Shown here: positions 9,601 through 15,953 of the stretch, in pieces | Layout of the letters: the number at the start of each line of letters is the position of its first letter | Position numbering within the stretch: position 1 is the stretch's first letter | Assembly: GCA_002345675.1 (NCBI GenBank) | Contig: DDWL01000069.1 | Span: forward strand, 1-20,210 | From: Bacteroidales bacterium UBA2287 | GTDB taxonomy: Bacteria; Bacteroidota; Bacteroidia; Bacteroidales; Tenuifilaceae | Direction of reading: 5' to 3' | DNA: 20,210 nucleotides | Notes under the pieces: generated by a model | Seen by the model: only the letters and a program-made list of their open reading frames with translations | What the model was told of the DNA's origin: nothing | Database searches by the model: none | Made by a program: the position numbers and the translations under genes

Positions 9601-10063
9601 GCGCGATTTAATAATAACTTCGTTAAAACAGTCGGGCGAAGATGGTTTAACCCGCGATGGGATGGATATAGCATTTTGCGAACTAGACACAACAAGTTTT
9701 GTAATGCAGTATGCTGGTGCACACATTTCATTAGTTATTATTCGAAATAATCAAATAATTGAACTGCTTGGCGATAGGCGGCCAGTAGGATTACACTCAA
9801 AGGAAGCTTTTGTGTTTACAAACCATATGGTTCAACTAGAAAAGGGCGATCAGGTTTATCTCTTTACCGATGGAATTTTCGATCAGTTTGGTGGGGAAGA
9901 GGGCAAAAAGTATATGTATAAAAGGCTCAAACAGCTACTGCTCGAAATAAATGAGCAACCCATGGAAACACAAAAGCAACTTATTACCCAAAGTATTTAC
10001 AATTGGATGGGTAATGAGTACGAACAAATTGATGATATTACATTGCTGGGACTTCGCTTTTAA
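6602..10063 (+). CDS. Periplasmic two-propeller sensor with SpoIIE-type PP2C phosphatase output
   Basis: A 1153-residue membrane signalling protein. A long charged N-terminus leads into a signal segment (31-47, ending AYSQN). About thirteen Reg_prop blades follow, marked by W-[IVAF]-[GA]-T motifs near residues 78, 123, 216, 263, 306, 358, 406, 454, 501, 548, 595 and 638, plus EIFFGG at 682. They are enough for two seven-bladed propellers. Next come a Y_Y_Y domain (about 735-812), a transmembrane helix (819-838), a coiled coil (840-915) and a cytoplasmic PP2C/SpoIIE domain (935-1153). Metal-binding motifs are SGDFYW (Asp945), ADCTGHG (Asp962), RDGMD (Asp1019, Asp1022), FTDG (Asp1090) and DDITLL (Asp1144/1145). 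The layout matches hybrid two-component sensors, but with a Ser/Thr phosphatase in place of kinase, receiver and AraC domains. No anti-sigma or STAS partner is adjacent. The only ATG ahead of the signal segment is the one used. Confidence 0.93.
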   Translation: MKDYVVNANYIKSITSIALKIIKDLVFQKRYIAILFIILFSVSLAYSQNYRISHYAVNQGLSQSVIHTIFQDSRGFIWAGTQDGLNRFDGYTFVKYLHNPNDSNSLSDSWIYAITEDIEGNLWIGTRRGLNKFNFKSNKFTSYLKGSDERFEPLKNNVYGCVTNSKGEIFTNTPPLINLINPKTGVYKHYVNNVGQNPNVQDKALPIIIDKDGEVWAATTFGLARLNPITGDFTNYQNNPADINSINHNSILSIYEDNKGLIWVGTPLGFNIFNKQTNEFKHFTLVVYNNPLWIRSIVQDKKGYFWVGTEENGIFKLSIKESDIFIETQISASDEQTTSHLNHSNVIALLIDRTNNLWIGTLNGLNKTDLKDPRFTLYRKSNESCSVDLLDNVIASIYKHKNGDIWVGNWGKGLNIYNRATNKVTHYSSNLIGKYYIPNNYVHVIFEYNQNEIWIGTRNGIFVFNNNRFVPLGEFYNSNKLPKFIDKRVFCIVKDKKNNVWVATQGGLFYVDMQNKSYKRYSAENEPNTKLSDNLVYSLTFDCDSNLWIATKNGLDKFSNSTKQISHLVKIEGDKNTLSDNYTVSLCYTSDSSLWIGTKSGINKLNLKNNSFTYYTEADGLVSNTVYEIIEDDAGNLWFGTGKGLSHMQKGENRIITYSEEDGLQGPEFNHRASHKSYDGEIFFGGMNGFNSFYPKKITNNQYVPSIAFTSFQKQNKVGTQNVHIINSSKVVLNYGDYAFNVEFSALEYTSPAKNNYAYKLVGTSNDWINIGSRRFLTFSNMAPGLYELWIKGSNNDLTWNESGSFIQIRVKPPWWRSTVAYFTYVILIFTAIILFIKFRERALKEQKRYLEHKVKERTEEVECQKNEIMEKNYELEEQNYEILSQRDLLTNQNEKISKQNKQIKDSIQYASRIQSAILPSTSIFSELNIEHFLIFQPKDIVSGDFYWVKTIQNHLLLAIADCTGHGVPGAFMSMLGNSFLNEIVTHNDTTKASHVLDKLRDLIITSLKQSGEDGLTRDGMDIAFCELDTTSFVMQYAGAHISLVIIRNNQIIELLGDRRPVGLHSKEAFVFTNHMVQLEKGDQVYLFTDGIFDQFGGEEGKKYMYKRLKQLLLEINEQPMETQKQLITQSIYNWMGNEYEQIDDITLLGLRF

Positions 10064-10069
10064 ATACAT

Positions 10070-10119
10070 ACTAAACTTGTATATGTGTTCGCAATTTCAA
10101 GTTTAGTTTAACATTTTTT
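10070..10119 (+). terminator. Rho-independent terminator after the sensor-phosphatase gene
   Basis: A perfect 9-bp stem ACTAAACTT (10070-10078) / AAGTTTAGT (10099-10107) with a 20-base loop, followed by TTAACA and six T (10114-10119). It lies 7 bases after the stop codon. The stem is AT-rich and the loop large, so efficiency is uncertain. Confidence 0.6.
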
Positions 10120-10227
10120 AGGTATTTTATTTTTACTTCGAATTAAAAATTTAAAACAATAGCTTTTGAATTTATTTTTATACTTTCTTTGCCAAAAATT
10201 ATTTGCTCACAAATAACTGGTAGTTAA

Positions 10228-12018
10228 ATGAAACAACACTTGGTTAGCATGCTGCTTGAGCGTGCCACACAATACGGTTCGAAAGAGGTATTTAAGTTTA
10301 AAAGTACCAGTTCGGTCAGCAAGTACGAAAGCATTACCTGGAACGATTTTGCGAGCCAAGTAAAAAATGTTTCGCGTGCTTTAATTTCGTTAGGCTTTAA
10401 GGAAGTCGATAATATTGGCATTTTTAGCGATAACCGCCCCGAGTGGACAATTGCCGATTTTGGCATTTTAGGATCTAGAGGGGTAGTTGTTCCGTTTTAC
10501 GCAACCTCGTCGAAACAGCAACTTAAGTACATTGTCGACGAAACCAAAATGGGGTTAATTTTTGTTGGCAATAGCGAGCAGTACGAAAAAGCCTTATGGC
10601 TTTTAGAGAACACCGAAACTATGGCCAAAATAGTTGTTTTCGACCCAACAGTTAAAGTAGCCAACGAAAAATGCATAGACTGGAAAACCTTTTGCGAATT
10701 AGGAAACAACGATAACCATACAGAGCAACTAAACAAATATATCGACGAAGCTCAGCCTAGCGATCTGGCAACTATAATTTATACTTCGGGAACAACAGGC
10801 GAACCCAAAGGGGTTATGCTCGATCATGCTCAATTCTTTTCGTGCTTTCGTATTCACGATGAACGACTAGATGTTAACGAATCCGATTTATCGGCTTGCT
10901 TTTTACCGCTTAGCCACGTTTTTGAGCGAACATGGACTTACTTCATTATTTACCGAGGTGCTCGGAATGCGTACATCGATAATCCTCGAGAAATTATTAG
11001 CCAGTTGCCAATTATTAAACCAACTGTAATGTGCACAGTTCCAAGGTTTTTCGAAAAAACCTATGAGGGCATTCAACTCGAACTGGCGAAATGGCCAGCC
11101 GTAAAGCAAAATATTTTTAATTGGTCAATTGCCATTGGGCATAAGCACTCCGAATATTTAAGCAAAGCTCAGAAACCGCCAAAAAGTTTAACGGTTAAGC
11201 ATGCAGTTGCAAATAAACTAGTTCTAAAAAAATTGAGAAGTGTTTTTGGTGGTAATATTAAATTTATGCCCTGTGCTGGTGCTGCCATAAGTCCAAAACT
11301 GCTAAGGTTTTTTCATGCTGCGGGCATTTTTGTTAACTATGGTTACGGTGCAACTGAAACAACTGCAACAGTTTCCTGCTTTAAATCGAATAGATACGAT
11401 TTTGATGTCTGCGGATCGATTATGCCAGGATTAGAGGTAAATATAAGCGACAATGGTGAGATTTTAATTAAAGGCAGTACCGTATTTAAGGGCTACTACA
11501 ACAAACCCGAAGAAACGAGCAAGTCGCTAATTGATGGATGGTATCAGAGTGGCGACAAGGGCTACCTAACTCCCAATGGCGATTTAGTAATGACCGATAG
11601 AATAAAAGATTTGATTAAAACTTCGGTTGGCAAGTACGTTTCGCCACAAAAAATTGAACTACTATTTACTCAAGATCCGCTTATTGAACAAGTTATAGCC
11701 ATAGGCGATTTCCGTAAATACGTTTCGGCACTTATAGTTCCCTCGTTCGAAATGCTTAAGCGAGAAGCTCAAAAAATGGGTATCGAGTATACCGACTTTA
11801 TGGATTTGGTATCGAAAAAGGAAATTATCGACCTCTACTCAGTTCGTATTGAGCAAATTCAAGTAGATTTTACTTCGTACGAAAAAGTTGTAAAATTCAA
11901 ACTACTAGCAGAGCCTTTTAGCATTCAAAACGGAATGCTAACCAACACGCTAAAAGTTCGCCGAAACGCGCTTATTGAGCAGTACAAAAATGAAATTGAG
12001 GAGATGTACCTATCGTGA
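10228..12018 (+). CDS. Long-chain fatty acid-CoA ligase (AMP-forming)
   Basis: A 596-residue ANL-superfamily enzyme that activates a long-chain fatty acid with ATP and CoA through an acyl-adenylate. The length and FadD/ACSL-type layout are typical. Visible motifs are the phosphate loop YTSGTTGEPKG (185-195), LPLSHVFER (226-234), YGYGATET (371-378), the SGDKGY hinge region with Asp443, TDRIKD (456-461) with the ribose/hinge Arg458, and GKYVSP (468-473). No membrane helix is evident, so it should be cytosolic or peripheral. It stands alone on its strand and converges on an acyltransferase with a 9-bp overlap of the 3' ends. A 7-bp hairpin (10199-10216) precedes the ATG. Chain-length preference cannot be read from the sequence, so no gene symbol is given. 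Confidence 0.92.
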   Translation: MKQHLVSMLLERATQYGSKEVFKFKSTSSVSKYESITWNDFASQVKNVSRALISLGFKEVDNIGIFSDNRPEWTIADFGILGSRGVVVPFYATSSKQQLKYIVDETKMGLIFVGNSEQYEKALWLLENTETMAKIVVFDPTVKVANEKCIDWKTFCELGNNDNHTEQLNKYIDEAQPSDLATIIYTSGTTGEPKGVMLDHAQFFSCFRIHDERLDVNESDLSACFLPLSHVFERTWTYFIIYRGARNAYIDNPREIISQLPIIKPTVMCTVPRFFEKTYEGIQLELAKWPAVKQNIFNWSIAIGHKHSEYLSKAQKPPKSLTVKHAVANKLVLKKLRSVFGGNIKFMPCAGAAISPKLLRFFHAAGIFVNYGYGATETTATVSCFKSNRYDFDVCGSIMPGLEVNISDNGEILIKGSTVFKGYYNKPEETSKSLIDGWYQSGDKGYLTPNGDLVMTDRIKDLIKTSVGKYVSPQKIELLFTQDPLIEQVIAIGDFRKYVSALIVPSFEMLKREAQKMGIEYTDFMDLVSKKEIIDLYSVRIEQIQVDFTSYEKVVKFKLLAEPFSIQNGMLTNTLKVRRNALIEQYKNEIEEMYLS

Positions 12019-12882
12019 CATTTTCCAACGCCTATGCGACCAAAGCCAGTTTTCTGGCTTTTTTAGTATAATCGACTCAAGTTTTTGGGCATACATTTCG
12101 GTTAGTTTCCCTTCGGGCAGCTCGTTTGGGTTTATAGTTAAAACCGACAGTTCAACGGTGTAGTAACCTCGTTTAACTCGCTGCACATCAACATAAACTA
12201 CTGGCAAATTATTGTTTCGTGCGTGCTTTTCCATTCCATGTAAAAAGGCCGTATCCCTATTTAAAAACTGAACCCAAATTGCCATGCTTTTATACTTACT
12301 GGCCATACCCTGGTCGGCAGCCATTAAAAACACTGTGCTTGAATTATTGTACTTTTCGAATGTTATACTGGTTTCGGCAACCGATGCGAGGGTTGTTCCA
12401 AAACGCGAACGGCTCCATCGCACAAACTTATCAATAGTTTTATTCTGCAGCGGCATATAAAATGCTACTGTATTAAATGGAGTTTGCAAACTTGCCGAAA
12501 GACTCCCCCACTCCCAGTTACAGTAGTGACCTGTAACCCCAATAATGCTCTGCTTATTTTTGTAAAAGTGCTCCAAAACCTCGGGGTTAATAATTCGATG
12601 TCGCTTTCGAACTTGCCTGCTCGACATGGTAAAAGCCTTAACGCCTTCGAGAAGTACATCGGTTAAATGAATATAAAATAGCGACATAAGTCGCTTAATT
12701 TCCTCGCTACTTTTCTCGGGAAACGACCCCTGTAAATTTGAAAGGACTACATTTTTTCTGTAGCCAAAAACCCTATAAACAAAAAAATAGAAAAGACTCG
12801 ATAATCCGTAAAGTATTGGAAATGGGATTAACCCAATAAGTATGATTGCCAAAAAGAAACTAAACAGTTCGATATAGAACAT
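12010..12882 (-). CDS. LpxL/HtrB-family lysophospholipid or lipid A acyltransferase
   Basis: A 290-residue inner-membrane acyltransferase of the LpxL/LpxM (HtrB/MsbB) family. It has an N-terminal membrane anchor (about 4-35), the catalytic H-x4-E motif as HYCNWE (His119, Glu124) after GVTG, the substrate-side segment AADQG (188-192), and the family's C-terminal signature PENWLWSHRRWK (276-287). Enzymes of this family transfer an acyl chain to lipid A precursors. Bacteroidota paralogues may act on other lipids, so the acceptor is left open. The stop codon overlaps the 3' end of the acyl-CoA ligase gene by 9 bp on the opposite strand. The Rnf operon upstream on the same strand is closed by a terminator, so this gene probably has its own promoter, though I did not find a convincing one in 12883-12998. 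Confidence 0.9.
   Translation of the reverse strand: MFYIELFSFFLAIILIGLIPFPILYGLSSLFYFFVYRVFGYRKNVVLSNLQGSFPEKSSEEIKRLMSLFYIHLTDVLLEGVKAFTMSSRQVRKRHRIINPEVLEHFYKNKQSIIGVTGHYCNWEWGSLSASLQTPFNTVAFYMPLQNKTIDKFVRWSRSRFGTTLASVAETSITFEKYNNSSTVFLMAADQGMASKYKSMAIWVQFLNRDTAFLHGMEKHARNNNLPVVYVDVQRVKRGYYTVELSVLTINPNELPEGKLTEMYAQKLESIILKKPENWLWSHRRWKMSR
12042..12064 (+). terminator. Intrinsic terminator of the acyl-CoA ligase gene, inside the opposing CDS
   Basis: A perfect 8-bp stem AAAGCCAG (12042-12049) / CTGGCTTT (12054-12061) with a TTTT loop, followed by TTT. It lies 23 bases past the ligase stop codon and entirely within the last codons of the convergent acyltransferase gene, where it encodes the KPENWLW motif. 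Only the plus-strand reading has the trailing T run. Confidence 0.65.
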
Positions 12883-12998
12883 AGCAATAAATTATTTTGG
12901 TAAAATGATAAAGCAATGTAACAATTAAAATCCGAATGAAAGTAAAATGTATTGAATCATCAATTTTAAAAAAACAATAAAAACAAAGTAACCAAAGT

Positions 12999-13029
12999 AA
13001 AAAACCTCGGTAAAAATCGAGGTTTTTTT
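12999..13029 (-). terminator. Rho-independent terminator of the rnf operon
   Basis: CCTCG (13005-13009) pairs with CGAGG (13018-13022). The stem is extended by an A run on one side and a T run on the other, giving U tracts on either strand. It lies just after rnfA and is the first strong hairpin after the seven-gene minus-strand operon. It may act in both directions. Confidence 0.85.
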
Positions 13030-13054
13030 ATTACGAATACGACTCTATTTCAAC

Positions 13055-13627
13055 TTATACAATTCCTGTAAATCCCATGAATGCAAGAGCAAGAATACCG
13101 GCAACAACAAGTGCAATTGGTGCACCTTTCATTCCTTTTGGCAATTCAACTAGGTCGAGGGATTCGCGTATTCCAGCAAAAATAATAAGAGCAAGGGCAA
13201 AGCCAATAGCAGTTGCAATGGCAAAAACCACACTCTGTAGCAAATTAAAGTCGTTTTGAATTACGAGAATAGCAACCCCAAGTATTGCGCAGTTTGTTGT
13301 AATAAGGGGAAGAAAAACGCCAAGTGCTTGGTAAAGCGATGGGCTTGCCTTTTTTAGTATAATCTCAACCATTTGCACCAAGGCCGCAATTACAAGAATG
13401 TACGCTACAGTTTGCATATAGCCTATTCCAAGGGGGATAAGCACATAATGCATTATAAGATAGGTAACAATGGTTGCAATGGTTATTACAAAAAGAACTG
13501 CCCCCGACATACCCACAGAGGTTTCGACCTTGCTTGAAACTCCCAAAAAAGGGCAAATCCCTAAAAATTTGGCCAATACAATGTTGTTAACAAAAACGGC
13601 CGATATAATGATTATAATGTATTCCAT
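13055..13627 (-). CDS. rnfA: Rnf complex membrane subunit RnfA
   Basis: A 190-residue, highly hydrophobic protein with about six transmembrane helices. It forms, with RnfE, the membrane core of the ion-translocating ferredoxin:NAD+ oxidoreductase. Conserved Cys25 (GICPFLG) and Cys113 (TTNCAILG) sit in half-helices; in the related Na+-NQR, the equivalent cysteines of the two homologous subunits hold an intramembrane iron-sulfur cluster. The length is normal for RnfA. It is the last gene of the operon, 15 bases after rnfE, and is followed by a terminator. The NDFN and GIRESL segments in the C-terminal half are typical of RnfA rather than RnfE. Confidence 0.95.
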   Translation of the reverse strand: MEYIIIIISAVFVNNIVLAKFLGICPFLGVSSKVETSVGMSGAVLFVITIATIVTYLIMHYVLIPLGIGYMQTVAYILVIAALVQMVEIILKKASPSLYQALGVFLPLITTNCAILGVAILVIQNDFNLLQSVVFAIATAIGFALALIIFAGIRESLDLVELPKGMKGAPIALVVAGILALAFMGFTGIV

Positions 13628-13642
13628 AATTACTAGGTATTT

Positions 13643-14230
13643 TTAGTTCTTCTTAGCAATTCTATTCATAATAGATATAAGGTAACCTAACGCAAAAAAG
13701 GCACCGGGAGCAAGCACAAATACAAGCATTGCATACTTATCGGGAAAGAGCGTTATATTAAACACCTTGCCACTGCCTAAAACTTCTCTTACTGCACCCA
13801 GTAATGCAAGCGCAAACGAAAAGCCAAGCCCCATACCTAATCCATCAATTGCCGACGAACCAATTGTGTTCTTCGATGCAAAAGCCTCGGCACGCCCAAG
13901 TACAATGCAGTTAACTACAATTAACGGAATAAATAGCCCTAGCTGAGCATGAAGTGCAGGAAGAAAACCAGCCATACTCAAATCGACAATGGTAACGAAT
14001 GACGCAATAATTACGATAAACGAAGGAATTCGAACCTTTGCTGGAATAACATTCTTAACCATGGAAATGGAAATATTTGCCATAACCAGCACAAAAGTAG
14101 TTGCTAATCCCATTCCTAGTCCATTTAAAGCACTTGTAGTAGTACCCAAAGCAGGGCACATTCCTAAAAGTAGAACGAATAAGGGGTTTTCTTTAACAAA
14201 CCCTTTAGTAAAATTAGTTAGCTGGCTCAT
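13643..14230 (-). CDS. rnfE: Rnf complex membrane subunit RnfE
   Basis: A 195-residue integral membrane protein, homologous to RnfA but with the RnfE hallmarks: an N-terminal amphipathic stretch (FTKGFVKENPLFVLLLGMCP, with Cys25) and VVNCIVLGRAEAFA (Cys108 and the RAEAFA motif). About six helices. Cys25 and Cys108 are the expected partners of RnfA Cys25 and Cys113 for the intramembrane cluster. The ATG lies inside the end of rnfG (17-bp overlap in another frame), which suggests translational coupling. Confidence 0.95.
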   Translation of the reverse strand: MSQLTNFTKGFVKENPLFVLLLGMCPALGTTTSALNGLGMGLATTFVLVMANISISMVKNVIPAKVRIPSFIVIIASFVTIVDLSMAGFLPALHAQLGLFIPLIVVNCIVLGRAEAFASKNTIGSSAIDGLGMGLGFSFALALLGAVREVLGSGKVFNITLFPDKYAMLVFVLAPGAFFALGYLISIMNRIAKKN

Positions 14231-14804
14231 TATTTTCTCCTTCCTTTTTTAGTGCGTTATATGCACGAATCACTGCGTCGCAGTATGCCCTTGAACTTAT
14301 GGTTGATGCAGTTATGGCATCTACATCGCCACCATCTTTTTTAACCGAAAGTTTAAACGATTCGGGATTTTTTCCTTGAAACTGAACGCTAAAATTCGAC
14401 TTTGCAGTCTCCATCTTGTCGCCCAAGCCTGGTGTTTCTTTGTGTGCCACAACTTCAATGGCATTAATGCTACCGTTGGCAAGAAAACCAACCATTAGGT
14501 CAATTTGACCACTGAAACCGTTCTTGGTAAAAGTTTGAACTGCTACTCCTATTCTTTCGCCGCCTTTTGTTGCTGGGTAAAAGGTAAGAATACCACCATC
14601 AACCTCGCGGGTAAACTTTTCAGCCGCAGGCTGATTGTCGAATTCGGGAAGCACTTTGCTTAGCGCACTATTAATTTTTGCATTCTGAGCATTTTCAATT
14701 GGTCCCTTTGTAAAACTATACACAAACCCTAAACTGGTCGATGCCATCAACGAAACCACAAATAGGGTCAGGGTCATATTCTTAAAATTCGATTCTTTAG
14801 CCAT
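14214..14804 (-). CDS. rnfG: Rnf complex FMN-binding subunit RnfG
   Basis: A 196-residue protein with one N-terminal membrane anchor (about 10-30) and a periplasmic FMN-binding domain. It carries covalently bound FMN and passes electrons within the Rnf complex. The flavinylation segment reads TAST (165-168) in DAITASTISSRAYCDAV, so Thr168 is the expected attachment residue where classical family members read SGAT. The ETPGLGDK motif (123-130) is also present. I start at the ATG of MAKESNFKN; the frame is open three codons further to a TTG, but the ATG has GGAG just ahead and fits the family. It overlaps rnfE by 17 bp and is separated from rnfD by about 118 bases, the longest gap in the operon. 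Confidence 0.93.
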   Translation of the reverse strand: MAKESNFKNMTLTLFVVSLMASTSLGFVYSFTKGPIENAQNAKINSALSKVLPEFDNQPAAEKFTREVDGGILTFYPATKGGERIGVAVQTFTKNGFSGQIDLMVGFLANGSINAIEVVAHKETPGLGDKMETAKSNFSVQFQGKNPESFKLSVKKDGGDVDAITASTISSRAYCDAVIRAYNALKKEGENNEPAN

Positions 14805-14922
14805 ATTCTCCAATGTTTAATTATAAATGACTAATTATTAATTTTTGTTGCTCGTTCATTTTTCTGTGCTGTTTTGCGTGAAGAAATTAAAATTGAAGTC
14901 AATTCTTTAAATTATTGAATTA

Positions 14923-15921
14923 TTAGACTTTTCTGACTTCGCCGAATCTCTTGGGTTTCATATACCTATTAATTAAAGGAACAAAAGCATTCATAATAAG
15001 AATTGCAAACGACACCCCCTCGGGGTAAGCACCCCACACACGTATAATGACCGTAAGCACTCCTATTCCAATTCCAAATACCCACATTCCCTTGGGATGC
15101 ATTGGCGATGTTACATAGTCGGTTGCCATAAAAATGGCGCCTAACATAACTCCTCCAGTTAAAAGGTGAAATATGGGATCGGCGTTAGTTTCAGAATTTA
15201 TTAGCCATAAAATACCAGTAAACGCTGCAATTGTTGCAATAATTGAAACTGGAATATGCCAAGTAATAACTTTAGTTATAAGCATCCATACAAAACCAAT
15301 AAGCAATGCAAAAGCAGCAATCTCGCCCAACGAACCACCCACTGCACCCATAAACAGCTGCATATGACTTGGAATTTTGTCGGCAATTTGGCTCATCACT
15401 TCTCCTTTGCTCAATCCCTCCTTTACAATTGCCAACGGAGTTGCTCCGGTTACAGCATCGAGGTATGCCATTCGCGACTGTATAGGTAATGGCCAACTGG
15501 TCATTTGCACGGGAAACGATATGAGCAAAAAAACGCGACCAACAAGAGCTGGATTGAATGGGTTGTTTCCCAATCCACCAAAGCTCATTTTGCCAATTCC
15601 TATTGAAACAAGCGCTCCAATAACAACAATCCACCAAGGGAGATTACTTGGAAGGTTAAACGCCAGTAGTAACCCGGTAATTAGTGCCGATCCATCGGAA
15701 ATGGTTGGCTTAACCTTTAGCAAGTATTTTTGTATTAAAAACTCAAATGCAAGGCATGCAACAATTGACACTGCGGTTACAACAAGAGCTCCAATACCAA
15801 AATAGAATATGGTTACCGCTAATGCAGGAATAAGTGCCAAAACCACATTGTACATCAACCGTGAGGTCGATTCCCCGCTGTGTACGTGGGGCGATGGCGA
15901 AACGGCCAGTAGTTTATTCAT
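14923..15921 (-). CDS. rnfD: Rnf complex membrane subunit RnfD
   Basis: A 332-residue NqrB/RnfD-family protein with about nine or ten transmembrane helices. It carries a covalent FMN and is part of the ion-moving core of the Rnf complex. The flavin attachment motif is clear: LDAVTGATPLA with Thr161. The early SPSPHVHSGES stretch and KMSFGGLGNNPFNPALVGR (111-129) are typical RnfD signatures, as is ATDYVTSPMHPKG near the C-terminus. The length is normal. It lies 32 bases downstream of rnfC and is followed by an unusually long spacer before rnfG. Confidence 0.95.
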   Translation of the reverse strand: MNKLLAVSPSPHVHSGESTSRLMYNVVLALIPALAVTIFYFGIGALVVTAVSIVACLAFEFLIQKYLLKVKPTISDGSALITGLLLAFNLPSNLPWWIVVIGALVSIGIGKMSFGGLGNNPFNPALVGRVFLLISFPVQMTSWPLPIQSRMAYLDAVTGATPLAIVKEGLSKGEVMSQIADKIPSHMQLFMGAVGGSLGEIAAFALLIGFVWMLITKVITWHIPVSIIATIAAFTGILWLINSETNADPIFHLLTGGVMLGAIFMATDYVTSPMHPKGMWVFGIGIGVLTVIIRVWGAYPEGVSFAILIMNAFVPLINRYMKPKRFGEVRKV

Positions 15922-15953
15922 TCTATTAATGATTTATAACTTCATTTATAATT

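Noticed and set aside
15272..15637. 121-codon minus-strand frame inside rnfD
   Set aside because: It lies in another frame of a clearly conserved gene and is rich in Cys, Trp and Ser, as expected of a shadow frame.
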